Assembly: GCA_964423745.1 (NCBI GenBank) | Contig: CAYRGG010000004.1 | Span: forward strand, 1-64,000 | Direction: 5' to 3' | Length of the DNA stretch: 64,000 bases | Source: CAYRGG01 sp964423745 | Lineage (GTDB): Bacteria > Pseudomonadota > Gammaproteobacteria > Competibacterales > Competibacteraceae | Shown here: piece after piece, positions 25,491 through 34,783 of the stretch | Layout: the number at the start of each line of letters is the position of its first letter | Numbering within the stretch: the first letter of the stretch is position 1 | Notes under the pieces: generated by a model | What the model saw: the letters and a program-made list of their open reading frames with translations, nothing else | What the model was told of the DNA's origin: nothing | Databases searched by the model: none | Translations under genes and position numbers: made by a program

Positions 25491-27191
25491 ATGGCACAAA
25501 GAATAACCGTGGATCCCGTTACCCGTATTGAAGGGCACCTACGGATCGACTGCGAGGTCGATAATGGCAGAATTGTCAACGCCTGGTCTTCCGGTCAGAT
25601 GTGGCGGGGTATTGAACAGATCGTGTTGGACCGGGATCCCCGGGATGCTTGGGTGTTTGCGCAGCGTATCTGCGGTGTATGCACCACGGTGCATGCCATG
25701 GCTTCGGTCCGGGCAGTGGAAAACGCTCTCAAACTAGAAGTGCCGATGAATGCCCAATATATCCGTAATCTCATCGTGGCTGCCCACAGCGTACACGATC
25801 ACATCGTGCATTTTTATCATCTGTCGGCTCTGGATTGGGTGGATATCGTCTCGGCCCTGGAAGCAGACCCAAAACGGGCGGCGCAGTTGGCTGACGGCCT
25901 TTCTTCCTGGCCCCTCAACAGCGCTCAATCTCTGCAGGCGGTGCAAAAACGCCTAAAGGCGTTTGTGGGCTCTGGCCAATTAGGCATTTTTGCCAACGGC
26001 TACTGGGGACATCCGGCCATGCGCTTACCGCCGGAGCTAAATCTCATTGCTGCGGCCCATTATTTACAAGCCCTGGATTATCAACGCCGCGCCAATCAGA
26101 TTGTGTCGATACTGGGTAGCAAAACCCCCCATATTCAAAACTTAGCGGTGGGTGGTGTAGCCAATCCCATTAACATGGACAGTCAATCCACCTTGACTTT
26201 GGAGCGTCTTTATCACGTCAAAACATTGATCGGCGAGCTGGGTGATTTTATCCGCAATGTGTATCTGCCCGATGTGGCTATCATCGCTGCAACCTATGCG
26301 GATTGGGCCAATTACGGTTCCGGCGTCACCGATTATCTAGCCTTTCCGGAGATGCCTTTGGACACCAAGGGCAGTAAATTTGAGTTGCCGGGGGGTTATA
26401 TTCAACACGCGAATCTTGAGAGCTTTAAACCTATCTCGGGGTTCCACGACGAGTTTTTTCAGCAAGGCGTGGCGGAAAGTAACAAACATGCTTGGTATCG
26501 GAACAAGGGACCGTTACATCCTTGGGACGGTGAAACCGAGCCGGAATATACGGATTTTGAAGACAATGGCAAATATTCCTGGGTGAAAGCGCCCACCTTT
26601 CACGGCAAGCGGGTACAGGTAGGCCCCTTGGCCAATGTGTTGGGTATGGTGGCGGCAGGTTATGAACCAGCGCAACGCAATTTGCAAGAACTCATGGACA
26701 AAGCCAGCGCCATTGCCGGCGCCCCAATACCGTTAACCGCCCTGCATTCCACGTTAGGCCGCCATGCGGCCCGGGCGGTACGCTGCGCAGTGCTGTACGA
26801 AACCTTGGAAAAGCAATGGCAAGCGCTCATGGAGAATATTGCCACAGGGGATACCACGACCTTTAATCGCCCCGTCTTTCCTAAAGAAGAAGTGCGCGGC
26901 GTCGGGGTTCACGAAGCGCCTCGCGGTACTTTGTCTCATTGGGTGGTCATCAATAAGGGTAAGATCAAAAACTATCAAGCTGTGGTGCCCTCCACTTGGA
27001 ATGCAGGTCCCCGCAACGATAACGATGAAGTGGGTCCCTACGAAGCGTCCTTGTTGGGTAACCCAGTGGCCGATCCCGAGCGTCCCCTGGAGGTAATTCG
27101 CACGGTGCATTCTTTTGACCCGTGTCTAGCCTGCGCTATCCATCTAGCGGATATAGAAAAGCGCGAGATCATCAAGGTTAAAGCTCTGTGA
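25491..27191 (+). CDS. hybC: [NiFe] hydrogenase-2 large subunit HybC
   Basis: A 566-residue catalytic subunit. Active-site cysteines are in RICGVCTTVHAMASVRAVE and SFDPCLACAIH; the tail after that His (LADIEKREIIKVKAL) is the cleavable maturation peptide. The ATG at 25491 (MAQRITVDPVTRIEGHLRID) is preferred to the upstream TTG at 25473 because it is preceded by a GGAG site and matches the family start. It pairs with HybO and is processed by the HybD-type protease encoded next. It is clearly paralogous to HynL of the leftward operon. Confidence 0.96.
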   Translation: MAQRITVDPVTRIEGHLRIDCEVDNGRIVNAWSSGQMWRGIEQIVLDRDPRDAWVFAQRICGVCTTVHAMASVRAVENALKLEVPMNAQYIRNLIVAAHSVHDHIVHFYHLSALDWVDIVSALEADPKRAAQLADGLSSWPLNSAQSLQAVQKRLKAFVGSGQLGIFANGYWGHPAMRLPPELNLIAAAHYLQALDYQRRANQIVSILGSKTPHIQNLAVGGVANPINMDSQSTLTLERLYHVKTLIGELGDFIRNVYLPDVAIIAATYADWANYGSGVTDYLAFPEMPLDTKGSKFELPGGYIQHANLESFKPISGFHDEFFQQGVAESNKHAWYRNKGPLHPWDGETEPEYTDFEDNGKYSWVKAPTFHGKRVQVGPLANVLGMVAAGYEPAQRNLQELMDKASAIAGAPIPLTALHSTLGRHAARAVRCAVLYETLEKQWQALMENIATGDTTTFNRPVFPKEEVRGVGVHEAPRGTLSHWVVINKGKIKNYQAVVPSTWNAGPRNDNDEVGPYEASLLGNPVADPERPLEVIRTVHSFDPCLACAIHLADIEKREIIKVKAL

Positions 27192-27239
27192 TAGTCACAA
27201 GGTCAACAACACCGAGCATCTTATTATGAGATTACATCC

Positions 27240-27743
27240 ATGGGCATTTTAGTACTGGGGATTGGCAATATATTGCTGCAGGATGAGGGCATTGGAGTAC
27301 GGGTGGTAAATCAGCTAAAACAGCGTTACGAAACACCCTCAAATGTGACTTTCTTAGATGGGGGAACAGCGGGAATGGCGTTGTTAGACGATTTCTTGGA
27401 TGCCCAACAGGTGATCGTCGTGGATGCTGTAAAAACCGGTGATCCGCCTGGAACCATCGTAAGATTGGAAGGGGAGCAGGTGCCTGTGTTGTTGCAACAG
27501 GGGATCACCCCCCATCAGCTTGGCTTATTTGATTTGTTAGGCGCCCTAACCTTCGCCGGTTCTAAGCCGCCGCATCTGGTGTTGTTTGGGGTTGTGCCGC
27601 AATCCCTGGATTTATCGTTAGAGTTGTCCCCTCTTATCGAAAAAAAGGTAGAAACTGTGATCGATCAAGTGGTTGCGGAACTGGCTAGCTTGAATGTTAG
27701 GCTAAATGCTTGTGCTACAAAGACCCTTGCCAATGCCTCTTAA
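27240..27743 (+). CDS. hybD: HybD-type maturation endopeptidase
   Basis: A 167-residue hydrogenase maturation protease. GIGNILLQDEGIGVRVV, FLDGGTAGMALLDDFLDAQQVIVVDAV and HQLGLFDLLGAL contain the Glu, Asp and His nickel ligands of HybD. Its position immediately behind hybC makes HybC its likely substrate. It is more canonical than the other protease in the window. Confidence 0.94.
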   Translation: MGILVLGIGNILLQDEGIGVRVVNQLKQRYETPSNVTFLDGGTAGMALLDDFLDAQQVIVVDAVKTGDPPGTIVRLEGEQVPVLLQQGITPHQLGLFDLLGALTFAGSKPPHLVLFGVVPQSLDLSLELSPLIEKKVETVIDQVVAELASLNVRLNACATKTLANAS

Positions 27744-27761
27744 ACTGTGAGGAGAAAACCC

Positions 27762-28163
27762 ATGACAGCGGTTCCCGTAACGGAGGATATTTCAGTAGGT
27801 TTGCCTGAGTTAGACGGTGAGCATTCCGTGCAAATGGGTTTGTTGGCTGCCCTACGGAAAGCGGTGGTTGCAGATCAAGATGTCTCCACTGCAAACACAA
27901 TTTTGGACCAATTAAGCGCCTACACCAATGCGCATTTTATGGCAGAACAGCTTTTAATGCGTCTGCATGCTTATCCCCATTACGAAGAACACATGGAAGA
28001 GCACAATCGTCTTATCGAAAAAATGCAAACGCTACAGAAAGCTCAGGAGGTTGGCCAAGTTGAGCTAACCCTAGAAGCCATGGATGCAGTGAGTGAGTGG
28101 TTGGTCAGACATACCCAAGGGTCGGATCACAAACTAGGACGCTATTTGCTTGAGCAAGGCTGA
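27762..28163 (+). CDS. Bacteriohemerythrin
   Basis: A 133-residue hemerythrin-like O2-binding protein. The di-iron ligands fit the family: His in GEHSVQMGLL, His and Glu in AHFMAEQLLM, paired His in HYEEHMEEHNRL, and His plus Asp in VRHTQGSDHKLGRYL. The ATG at 27762 has a GAGGAG site; the GTG at 27747 lies within that site. It is 18 bases behind hybD, so it is probably the last gene of the hydrogenase operon, where it could buffer oxygen near the enzyme. That role is inferred from position. Confidence 0.9.
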   Translation: MTAVPVTEDISVGLPELDGEHSVQMGLLAALRKAVVADQDVSTANTILDQLSAYTNAHFMAEQLLMRLHAYPHYEEHMEEHNRLIEKMQTLQKAQEVGQVELTLEAMDAVSEWLVRHTQGSDHKLGRYLLEQG

Positions 28164-28237
28164 TTTAGAGTTGGAAAAACCTTGAATTTTTAGAAATAGC
28201 TGCGTAGCCAAACCAAAGGAAAGGATTTGGGTTTTAA

Positions 28238-28365
28238 CTAGAGCGTTTTCGCTTCGATTGTACACAAGGCAGCCGAGGCGAGGGGCGCGGAGTGTACATG
28301 CCAGTACATGAGCACGCCGAGACCGAAGGCTAACGCCGTGTACAGTTGAATGGGAAATGCTCTAG
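28238..28365 (+). mobile_element. MITE-like element, copy 1
   Basis: A 128-bp non-coding element flanked by CTAGAGC and GCTCTAG. Its outer 26 bases form imperfect terminal inverted repeats (about 20 of 26 matching, both ending in GTAC). A second, nearly identical copy lies at 36974-37102 in the opposite orientation; long blocks are identical between the copies and the middle differs. The boundary at 28362-28365 supplies the TAG stop of the CULT gene. Ends of the form TA-GAGC...GCTC-TA would fit TA target duplication as in IS630/mariner-type MITEs. Confidence 0.8.
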
Positions 28366-28817
28366 TGGGTTTTATCAGCGACTAAACGGTCTAGAATAAG
28401 TCCATGGAAACCATCACCGTCGCTACTGCGATAACGCCATCCTAGATGAATGCCGCAGCTTCGGCATAAAGCAACCTGCCAAGCATAACCGCTAAACCAA
28501 GTCCATTCTTGGGTGGTTTTGCCAATCTGGGCGCAACCCGGTGCATCGCTAAAACAGCCGATCTGAAAAACTAGACCATGGGGGTTGGTGAAGGTATGTC
28601 TGTGGCTGCTTTGGATAGCGATACGCTGGTCTTCATGGGTAATGGGTTCGCCACACTTTACACAGCAAAGCCGACGCCCCTCTTTTGTGGAGGCTTCTTT
28701 TTTATCCCTTGGGGATTTATGCAGCTCGATTTCGAGCTTTCCCCAGTCGAGCTCGTCTAAGCGCATGTGGCTATTAAAAATGGAAATTGAAGTAGAAAAA
28801 TGACTATTCATAGTCAT
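28362..28817 (-). CDS. CULT-domain (cereblon-type) protein
   Basis: A 151-residue protein whose residues 48-145 match the CULT domain, the thalidomide-binding domain of eukaryotic cereblon. The zinc ligands are Cys52, Cys55, Cys118 and Cys121 (CVKC and CRSC). The three-tryptophan ligand cage is intact: Trp107, Trp113 and Trp127, in TWFSGYAWQVAL and HLGWRY. The human counterpart of this segment is strikingly similar. Single-domain bacterial CULT proteins are known (for example MsCI4 of Magnetospirillum) but their natural function is not established. The stop codon lies at the edge of a MITE-like element, so a shortened or altered C-terminus cannot be excluded. Confidence 0.9.
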   Translation of the reverse strand: MTMNSHFSTSISIFNSHMRLDELDWGKLEIELHKSPRDKKEASTKEGRRLCCVKCGEPITHEDQRIAIQSSHRHTFTNPHGLVFQIGCFSDAPGCAQIGKTTQEWTWFSGYAWQVALCRSCGIHLGWRYRSSDGDGFHGLILDRLVADKTH

Positions 28818-28848
28818 CAGTTTATCAGGCTTCTATAAAAAAAGAGAA

Positions 28849-28880
28849 GAACGGCAAGCCCCTACGTGGGCTTGCCGTTC
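28849..28880 (-). terminator. Intrinsic terminator of the secreted-protein gene
   Basis: A perfect 13-base stem, GAACGGCAAGCCC and GGGCTTGCCGTTC, with a six-base loop. Read on the minus strand it is followed by a T-rich tract, 58 bases beyond the end of the gene at 28938. Confidence 0.85.
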
Positions 28881-28937
28881 GATCCTTTTCGGTGGGTGGA
28901 TGTTGGTAAGATAAACTACGATGATGAAAAGAAAAGG

Positions 28938-29735
28938 TTATTCGGCAATGAAGAAGGTGGGTTGCGGTTCACCGAAGATGAAATCATCCATGACTACCCC
29001 ATCGCGGCCATTGACATGAGGAAGTGGTAGTTCTCCACTGGTGATGCGAACCATAAAAACTTTTGGAACGTCAAAAACGACACCGACGAAGGAAAGGCTT
29101 TCTTTATTGACAGGTCCTGATGGTACTGCCACGCTTTTCAGCAAGTTACCATCCACATCAAAATAATCGATTTTTGTGCTTTCATTACTATCGACATCAG
29201 TAAATACAGCGCCAAATCCAGTGGTTGTAGCGCCTTCAGGTGTTCCTGAAACAAAAAATAGAACCTCGACAATGGTATCGTCCAAAGCTGTAAATAGCCG
29301 TTCTGGGCTGAAGGTGGCGAACTGACGTTTAAAATTAGCAGCCAGGTTGCCAAATTCCACCTCTACTCCAGAAGCAGCAGTAGCGCTTACTTGAAATTCC
29401 GAACCCGGCGTAAACAGCACCAGGCCGCGGGGCGACCCGTCCACAGGATCGTTAAAAAAGTTGGGTGGGAAGGCGTTGGGTGAGGCGACATCATCGGGTA
29501 CGCCATCCCAGTTGATTTCCCGGCGACCATCAAAGAACGTTCCCACTTCGTTGGGATTTAACTCCCCTAGAGCGTGCCTAAAATCATCCACTGTCATTTG
29601 GATATCTGCAGCACTTACTCCTGAAGCTTTAAATACCCTGGGTTCCTCTGCCATGGATTCGACTGCGGTTACCGTTATCGTTGAGAGACCGAATAACAGT
29701 GCGGCAAATGTACTACAGGTCGTGAGTTTCGCCAT
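28938..29735 (-). CDS. Secreted protein of unknown function
   Basis: A 265-residue protein with a clear Sec signal peptide (LTTCSTFAALLFGLSTITVTAVESMAEE, cleavage near residue 29). The mature part contains VDDFRHALGELNPNEVGTFFDGRREINWDGVPDD and later PRGLVLFTPGSEFQVS, a beta-rich pattern I have seen in uncharacterised exported proteins, and ends in DDFIFGEP. No catalytic motif or sorting signal is evident. It is monocistronic with its own terminator. Confidence 0.8.
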   Translation of the reverse strand: MAKLTTCSTFAALLFGLSTITVTAVESMAEEPRVFKASGVSAADIQMTVDDFRHALGELNPNEVGTFFDGRREINWDGVPDDVASPNAFPPNFFNDPVDGSPRGLVLFTPGSEFQVSATAASGVEVEFGNLAANFKRQFATFSPERLFTALDDTIVEVLFFVSGTPEGATTTGFGAVFTDVDSNESTKIDYFDVDGNLLKSVAVPSGPVNKESLSFVGVVFDVPKVFMVRITSGELPLPHVNGRDGVVMDDFIFGEPQPTFFIAE

Positions 29736-30185
29736 TATATTCCCCTTGCAATTTAGAGTTTACCTAGCGTGTTAGCCAGGAATTTGATGGGGCTTGCTAT
29801 CGTTACCCTTGTCACATAAATACAATGTTGCCATTCTTACACCTGTCCTCCCATCTCTGACCGACAACAACTTGGTAACGATAATCCAGCTGATCCGCGT
29901 CAAAGAAAACAAGCGCCTAGAGCGTATTGCTGTTTCGGGTAACAGGATCAGCGTTAAGCAGGTTAGTGGTGGGTTATTTCAGGTTTGTGTCATGCTTTGA
30001 AATGTTATGTTTCAATTGTTTCTAATGTTTCAGGGGGATTGCTGTAGTTGTTTGCAACCATGGCCGTTTTGCGTTTTTTGACGCCCATCAATCATCGTTT
30101 ATTAGAGCCACTGGCCATGCCCTTTGCGAAGGTATGGAGAAAAGTGGCATTATTACCCATGTACTTTTAAAAAAACGAGCAACAG
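29736..30185. other. Intergenic region upstream of the hemoglobin gene
   Basis: About 450 bases between two divergent genes. Short frames are present (one of 36 codons at 30060-30170) but none is recognisable. It probably holds the promoters of both flanking genes; no FNR-type palindrome was found here. Confidence 0.4.
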
Positions 30186-30197
30186 GTGAGTGATACG

Positions 30198-30623
30198 ATG
30201 GTGCTGCAGTCGTCGGAAGAAAACTATGGCTATCAAGATACCTCTTTTAAAGCCGCCGGCGAGTTTGACGGTATCCAGCGTCTGGTGGATTGCTTTTATA
30301 CTATCATGGAACAGTTACCAGAGGCGCAACGGATAAGAACCATGCATCCAGCAAACCTAGTGAGTTCGCGAGATAAACTGACGCGTTTTTTATGTGGTTG
30401 GTTAGGCGGACCTCGCTACTACATGGAGAAGTATGGATCTATCAACATCCCGCAAGCTCACAAACACTTCAAGATCGGTAAGCAAGAGCGCGATGCTTGG
30501 TTGTTGTGCATGGAGAAGGCCATTGCCCAGCAGCCCTATCGGGCGTCCTTTAAGACTTATTTATTAGAGCAACTGTCCATTCCGGCTGAGCGAGTTCGTT
30601 TAATGAGCGAAGATAACACCTAA
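30198..30623 (+). CDS. Group II truncated hemoglobin
   Basis: A 141-residue 2/2 hemoglobin. Features of the trHbII group are the FYTIMEQLPEAQRIRTMHP helix B-E start, FLCGWLGGPRYYMEKYG containing the WLGGP motif, and PQAHKHFKIGKQERDAWLLCMEKAI containing the proximal histidine. It binds O2 or NO. The ATG at 30198 is preferred because AGGTGAG lies seven bases upstream; the in-frame GTG at 30186 falls within that site. It precedes the large signalling gene by 23 bases and may be cotranscribed. Confidence 0.92.
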   Translation: MVLQSSEENYGYQDTSFKAAGEFDGIQRLVDCFYTIMEQLPEAQRIRTMHPANLVSSRDKLTRFLCGWLGGPRYYMEKYGSINIPQAHKHFKIGKQERDAWLLCMEKAIAQQPYRASFKTYLLEQLSIPAERVRLMSEDNT

Positions 30624-30646
30624 CTTTATAAGCTGTCAGGATAGCA

Positions 30647-33600
30647 ATGCCAAGGATCAAACAAAAAACCAGCCATGCTCCTAATGGCAAGGTAAAAACG
30701 GCTACTCAAGGGCAGCCTGCCCAATGTATTGTGGGTATCGGTGCGTCTGCCGGTGGTCTCGAGGCATTACAAACCTTTGTTAAGCATTTGCCCGATGATT
30801 CCACCATGGCTTATGTGGTCGCTCAGCATCTGTCGCCTCAGCATCGCAGCATGATGGTGGAATTGCTGGCGCGCCATACAGCGCTTACGGTGACCTTGGT
30901 AAAAAACAATAGCGTCGCCGAAGCCAATGTCATTTACATTACACCGCCGGACAGCGACGTCTTTATGGAGAGCAGCCGCCTACGTTTACGTAAACCTCAA
31001 GCTGCCATTGGACCTAAGCCTTCCATCGACTATTTTTTCACCAGTCTGGCTAAACAACTTCAGGATCACGCCATAGGGGTTATTTTTTCGGGTACCGGGT
31101 CTGATGGCAGTCATGGTATGCGCGCCATCAAAGCAGCAGGGGGTATCACCATTGCTCAAAACCCTAAATCCGCTAAGTATGACAGTATGCCCCAGTCCGC
31201 TATACGGATCGGCGCGGCGGATTTGATATTGCATCCCGATGAAGTCGCCAAACAGCTGGCAGGGATTGTCTGTTCACCAAAACCCCTGATTACCAATAGG
31301 GACAGTGACGAACCGGCCACAGCCTACCAAAAGATTTTGCAGCGTCTTTATGAAAAAGAACAGATCAGTTTTTTTGATTATAAAGAACAAACCCTACAAC
31401 GCCAGTTGGAACGCCGTCTCATTGCCCTTCAGCTGGATAGTTTGGAAGCCTATTTAAGCCATATTGAGCGGGACCCCACGGAACTAAACCAGTTGCTGCA
31501 GCGGTTTTTGATTTCAGTCACCCGTTTTTTTCGGGACGCGGAACACTTTATGGCCCTGCGAAATATCCTGCGCAAGCTTATCCAAGCTAACGCCACTAGC
31601 AAACGTATTCGTATTTGGGTACCCGGTTGCGCCAGTGGCGAAGAACCTTATTCCATAGCCATCTTGTTGGCCGAAGAACTGGGCCGCGCCATCGCGGACT
31701 ATGACATCACTATCTTTGCCACAGATATCGACGCCGAGGCCACTGATCAAGGGCGCCGTGGTCTTTATCCGGAAACAGCGTTGGATAACATGGATGGAGA
31801 ATTGTTAGCCAAGTATTTTGAGGTTCAAGGTCGCAGTTACCAGGTAAAGAAATTCTTACGAGAATTTATCGTCTTCGCCCGGCATGACTTGATTCAAGAC
31901 CCGCCCTTTGTGCAACTTGATCTCATCAGTTGTCGTAACCTACTGATCTACTTTAAAAACGACTTGCAAAATAGGGTTTTTGCTATTTTTCACTATGCCT
32001 TAGTTCAAGAGGGTTATCTGTTTTTGGGTAAATCGGAAACGGTGGGGCAGCGCAAAGAGTTGTTCATGTCAGTGCACAGCAAACATCGGATCTACCGGCG
32101 TAAGGTGGCCTTGACTCCGCGCTATGCCTTACCCAGAACAATGCTGTCCAGAACCCCGAAAGCTGAGGTATCTATCAGCAAACCTCAACAGCAAAGTTTC
32201 GATCAGTACGCACGGCAACTGTTAACCCTTTATGCCCCAGCCACGGCTTTGGTGGATCAGGAAGGTAACTGTATTCATTACCTGACCGATTTTACAGCCT
32301 ATTTAACCACGCCAGTCGGATCGCCAACCACCCATCTACCTGCAACGGTGCTGCCGCCGTTGCGTACTGATGTGCGGGTCTTATTGCATCGTGCCAAAAT
32401 ACATAATAAACCTGTCAACGGCCCTTTCAAATCCATCGATAAACAAAATAACACCCTTCATGTGCGCACCGTGGTGCGCCCAGCTGGCCTTAATACGGAG
32501 GGCGAGACACTGTTTTTTGTGAGTTTCGAGGAGCAAGTCGCCGCCGAGACTCCCTCTATACATGGCCAGGCAGCGAACATCTCAGAAGGGACTGAACATC
32601 AGCTAGTGAATACCCTCCAAAATGAACTGGCGCAAAACAAGGCACATTTGCAATCGGTCATCGAAGAGATGGAGTCCTCCAATGAAGAACTACAGTCCCT
32701 CAACGAAGAGATGCAAGCCTCGACAGAAGAGCTTCAAGCTTCCAATGAGCAGCTAGAAACCACTAACGAAGAATTGCAGGCGTCCAATGAAGAGCTGTCG
32801 ACCCTTAACCAAGAACTGCAAATCAAATCTAATGAGCTCAATGAGCTGAATACGACCCTGGAAAATCTCCAGGACTCCACAGATATTGCCTTGGTTATGG
32901 TGGATGAACAACATAAGCTCGTCCGTTATACGCCTAAAGCAACCAATATCTTCACGGTAGTATCCAGCGATATTGGCCGCCCCATTAAGCATATTCCCAC
33001 CCGTATCAAGCTCCCGTATCTCAAACGCAAGCTCAATAAAACCATCAAATCGGGGGCCGTTCAACGGGAACAGCGGGAAGGCCACGATATTACTTATATG
33101 TTGCAAATTACCCCCTATCGGGATAGCTTGGGTCAGGTGACGGGGGCCGTATTGGCGTTTACCGATATCACCGATTTGCATAGAGCCCTCAAGGAGAATG
33201 CTGAACTTGCCAATGAGCTGCGCACTACGTTGCATTTCCGGGAGACGCTACTCAATGCCGCGCCCCTGGGTATTATCGGCCTCGACGTGAAGGGTTCGGT
33301 AAAATTAATGAGCGCTGGCGCCGAAGCCCTGTTGGGCTATAGTGCCGACGAAGTCATAAACCGCAAAGATGCCTTAAGCCTATGGCATGAACCCGAAGAA
33401 TTGAGGACCTATTTAACTGAATGGGGACAGCGCTGGGGGGTGGCGCTGACAAATCTCGAACAATGGATGCAAGAGTTGGCCCGGCGCGGCTCAAATGCAG
33501 AAAAGGAATGGCGGTACCGACGTAAAGATGGTAGTTGTTTTCCCGCCTTAGCCACCGTAAGCGTGCTACGGGACCAGCAGGGTGATGTGACAGGGTTATT

Positions 33601-34783
33601 AAAAATCATCCATGATCTGAGCGCACAACGCGCCGCCGAGGCGGAGTTGCGCCAAGCCAATGCGCAATTTGAGGTGATTTTTCAGGCTATGCCTGAAGTT
33701 GTGTTATTTACCAATCTGCAGCGGCAGATTGTGTTGGCTAACCCTGCCTTGAAGGGAATTTTTGGCTATGGGTCTAGCGATCTGTTGGGTCAATCCAGCG
33801 AACGTTTATATGCGGATGCTAAGGTTTATCAAACCTTACGACAGGAGCGTTCTGAAAAAAAGGACAGTTTTGTGCCCTCGACACCTGTTGAGGTAGAATA
33901 TCGCCGCAAAGACGGTACGCTATTTACCGGGGAAAGCGTTGCCGCCACCGTTAAAGACAAGGGTGGTGAGGTACTGGGTTATCTGGAATTGGTGCGTGAT
34001 ATCACTTCTCGGAAACAGGTCGAACGCGCCCTTCGCCAACAGGCTCAAACCCTTAAGCAACGTAACGCGGACTTACAGCAATTTGCCTATGTGGCCTCCC
34101 ACGATTTACAGGAACCCTTGCGCATGATCGCAGGTCATCTGCAGTTGTTGGACAAGCGATACCGGGAGCATTTGGATGAAAAGGCGCAAAATTATATTCG
34201 TTTTGCGGTGGATGGAGCGCAACGTATGCAGGCGCTTATCAACGGGTTATTGGCGTATTCGCGGATTGAAACCCAAGCAGCACCCTTTAAACCCGTTCCT
34301 TTGAACGAAACCCTTGCCCAGGTCACGGCGGATTTGCAGCGTCAAATTCAGGAAACAGCCGCCACCATCAGCCACGATGAATTACCCACAGTATACGCCG
34401 ATGAAATCCAGTGTCGCCAGTTACTGCAAAATCTTATCAGCAATGCTTTGAAATTCCGGGGTTCTGAGCCACCGCGCATACATCTGTCAGCGCAGGCTGA
34501 TAATAGCAACTGGGTGATTGGGGTAAGCGACAATGGTATTGGTATAAAACCCGCTTACCATCGACGTATTTTTCAAATCTTTCAGCGCTTGCATACCCGC
34601 CAAGAATATACCGGTGAAGGTCTTGGACTTGCCATCTGTCAGCGTATTGTGGAACATCATGGTGGCCAGATGTGGCTGGCAAGCGAGTATGGGGTAGGGA
34701 CGACTTTTTTCTTTTCGTTACCCCAGTTTCCAAACCCCAATGCAACCCATGAGATGACACATCGTGAGCAATCCCATCATTGA
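30647..34783 (+). CDS. CheB-CheR-PAS hybrid sensor histidine kinase
   Basis: A 1378-residue multidomain cytoplasmic sensor. Domains in order: CheB methylesterase (about 25-210, with GASAGG and the FSGTGSDGSHGM loop); CheR methyltransferase (about 230-490, with GCASGEEPYS and SCRNLLIYF); a long coiled coil (about 650-740, repeats of SNEELQ and TEELQ); three PAS-like modules (about 740-1125); HisKA with the phospho-acceptor in VASHDLQEPLRM (about residue 1152); and HATPase_c (LLQNLISNALKFRG, DNGIGI, GEGLGLAI). No transmembrane segments are present. Fused CheB-CheR kinases usually act outside classical chemotaxis. The next two genes are its probable response regulators. Confidence 0.95.
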   Translation: MPRIKQKTSHAPNGKVKTATQGQPAQCIVGIGASAGGLEALQTFVKHLPDDSTMAYVVAQHLSPQHRSMMVELLARHTALTVTLVKNNSVAEANVIYITPPDSDVFMESSRLRLRKPQAAIGPKPSIDYFFTSLAKQLQDHAIGVIFSGTGSDGSHGMRAIKAAGGITIAQNPKSAKYDSMPQSAIRIGAADLILHPDEVAKQLAGIVCSPKPLITNRDSDEPATAYQKILQRLYEKEQISFFDYKEQTLQRQLERRLIALQLDSLEAYLSHIERDPTELNQLLQRFLISVTRFFRDAEHFMALRNILRKLIQANATSKRIRIWVPGCASGEEPYSIAILLAEELGRAIADYDITIFATDIDAEATDQGRRGLYPETALDNMDGELLAKYFEVQGRSYQVKKFLREFIVFARHDLIQDPPFVQLDLISCRNLLIYFKNDLQNRVFAIFHYALVQEGYLFLGKSETVGQRKELFMSVHSKHRIYRRKVALTPRYALPRTMLSRTPKAEVSISKPQQQSFDQYARQLLTLYAPATALVDQEGNCIHYLTDFTAYLTTPVGSPTTHLPATVLPPLRTDVRVLLHRAKIHNKPVNGPFKSIDKQNNTLHVRTVVRPAGLNTEGETLFFVSFEEQVAAETPSIHGQAANISEGTEHQLVNTLQNELAQNKAHLQSVIEEMESSNEELQSLNEEMQASTEELQASNEQLETTNEELQASNEELSTLNQELQIKSNELNELNTTLENLQDSTDIALVMVDEQHKLVRYTPKATNIFTVVSSDIGRPIKHIPTRIKLPYLKRKLNKTIKSGAVQREQREGHDITYMLQITPYRDSLGQVTGAVLAFTDITDLHRALKENAELANELRTTLHFRETLLNAAPLGIIGLDVKGSVKLMSAGAEALLGYSADEVINRKDALSLWHEPEELRTYLTEWGQRWGVALTNLEQWMQELARRGSNAEKEWRYRRKDGSCFPALATVSVLRDQQGDVTGLLKIIHDLSAQRAAEAELRQANAQFEVIFQAMPEVVLFTNLQRQIVLANPALKGIFGYGSSDLLGQSSERLYADAKVYQTLRQERSEKKDSFVPSTPVEVEYRRKDGTLFTGESVAATVKDKGGEVLGYLELVRDITSRKQVERALRQQAQTLKQRNADLQQFAYVASHDLQEPLRMIAGHLQLLDKRYREHLDEKAQNYIRFAVDGAQRMQALINGLLAYSRIETQAAPFKPVPLNETLAQVTADLQRQIQETAATISHDELPTVYADEIQCRQLLQNLISNALKFRGSEPPRIHLSAQADNSNWVIGVSDNGIGIKPAYHRRIFQIFQRLHTRQEYTGEGLGLAICQRIVEHHGGQMWLASEYGVGTTFFFSLPQFPNPNATHEMTHREQSHH

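Noticed and set aside
29920..29935. A CTAGAGCG string resembling the MITE end
   Set aside because: Only the first few bases match; the rest of the element is absent.
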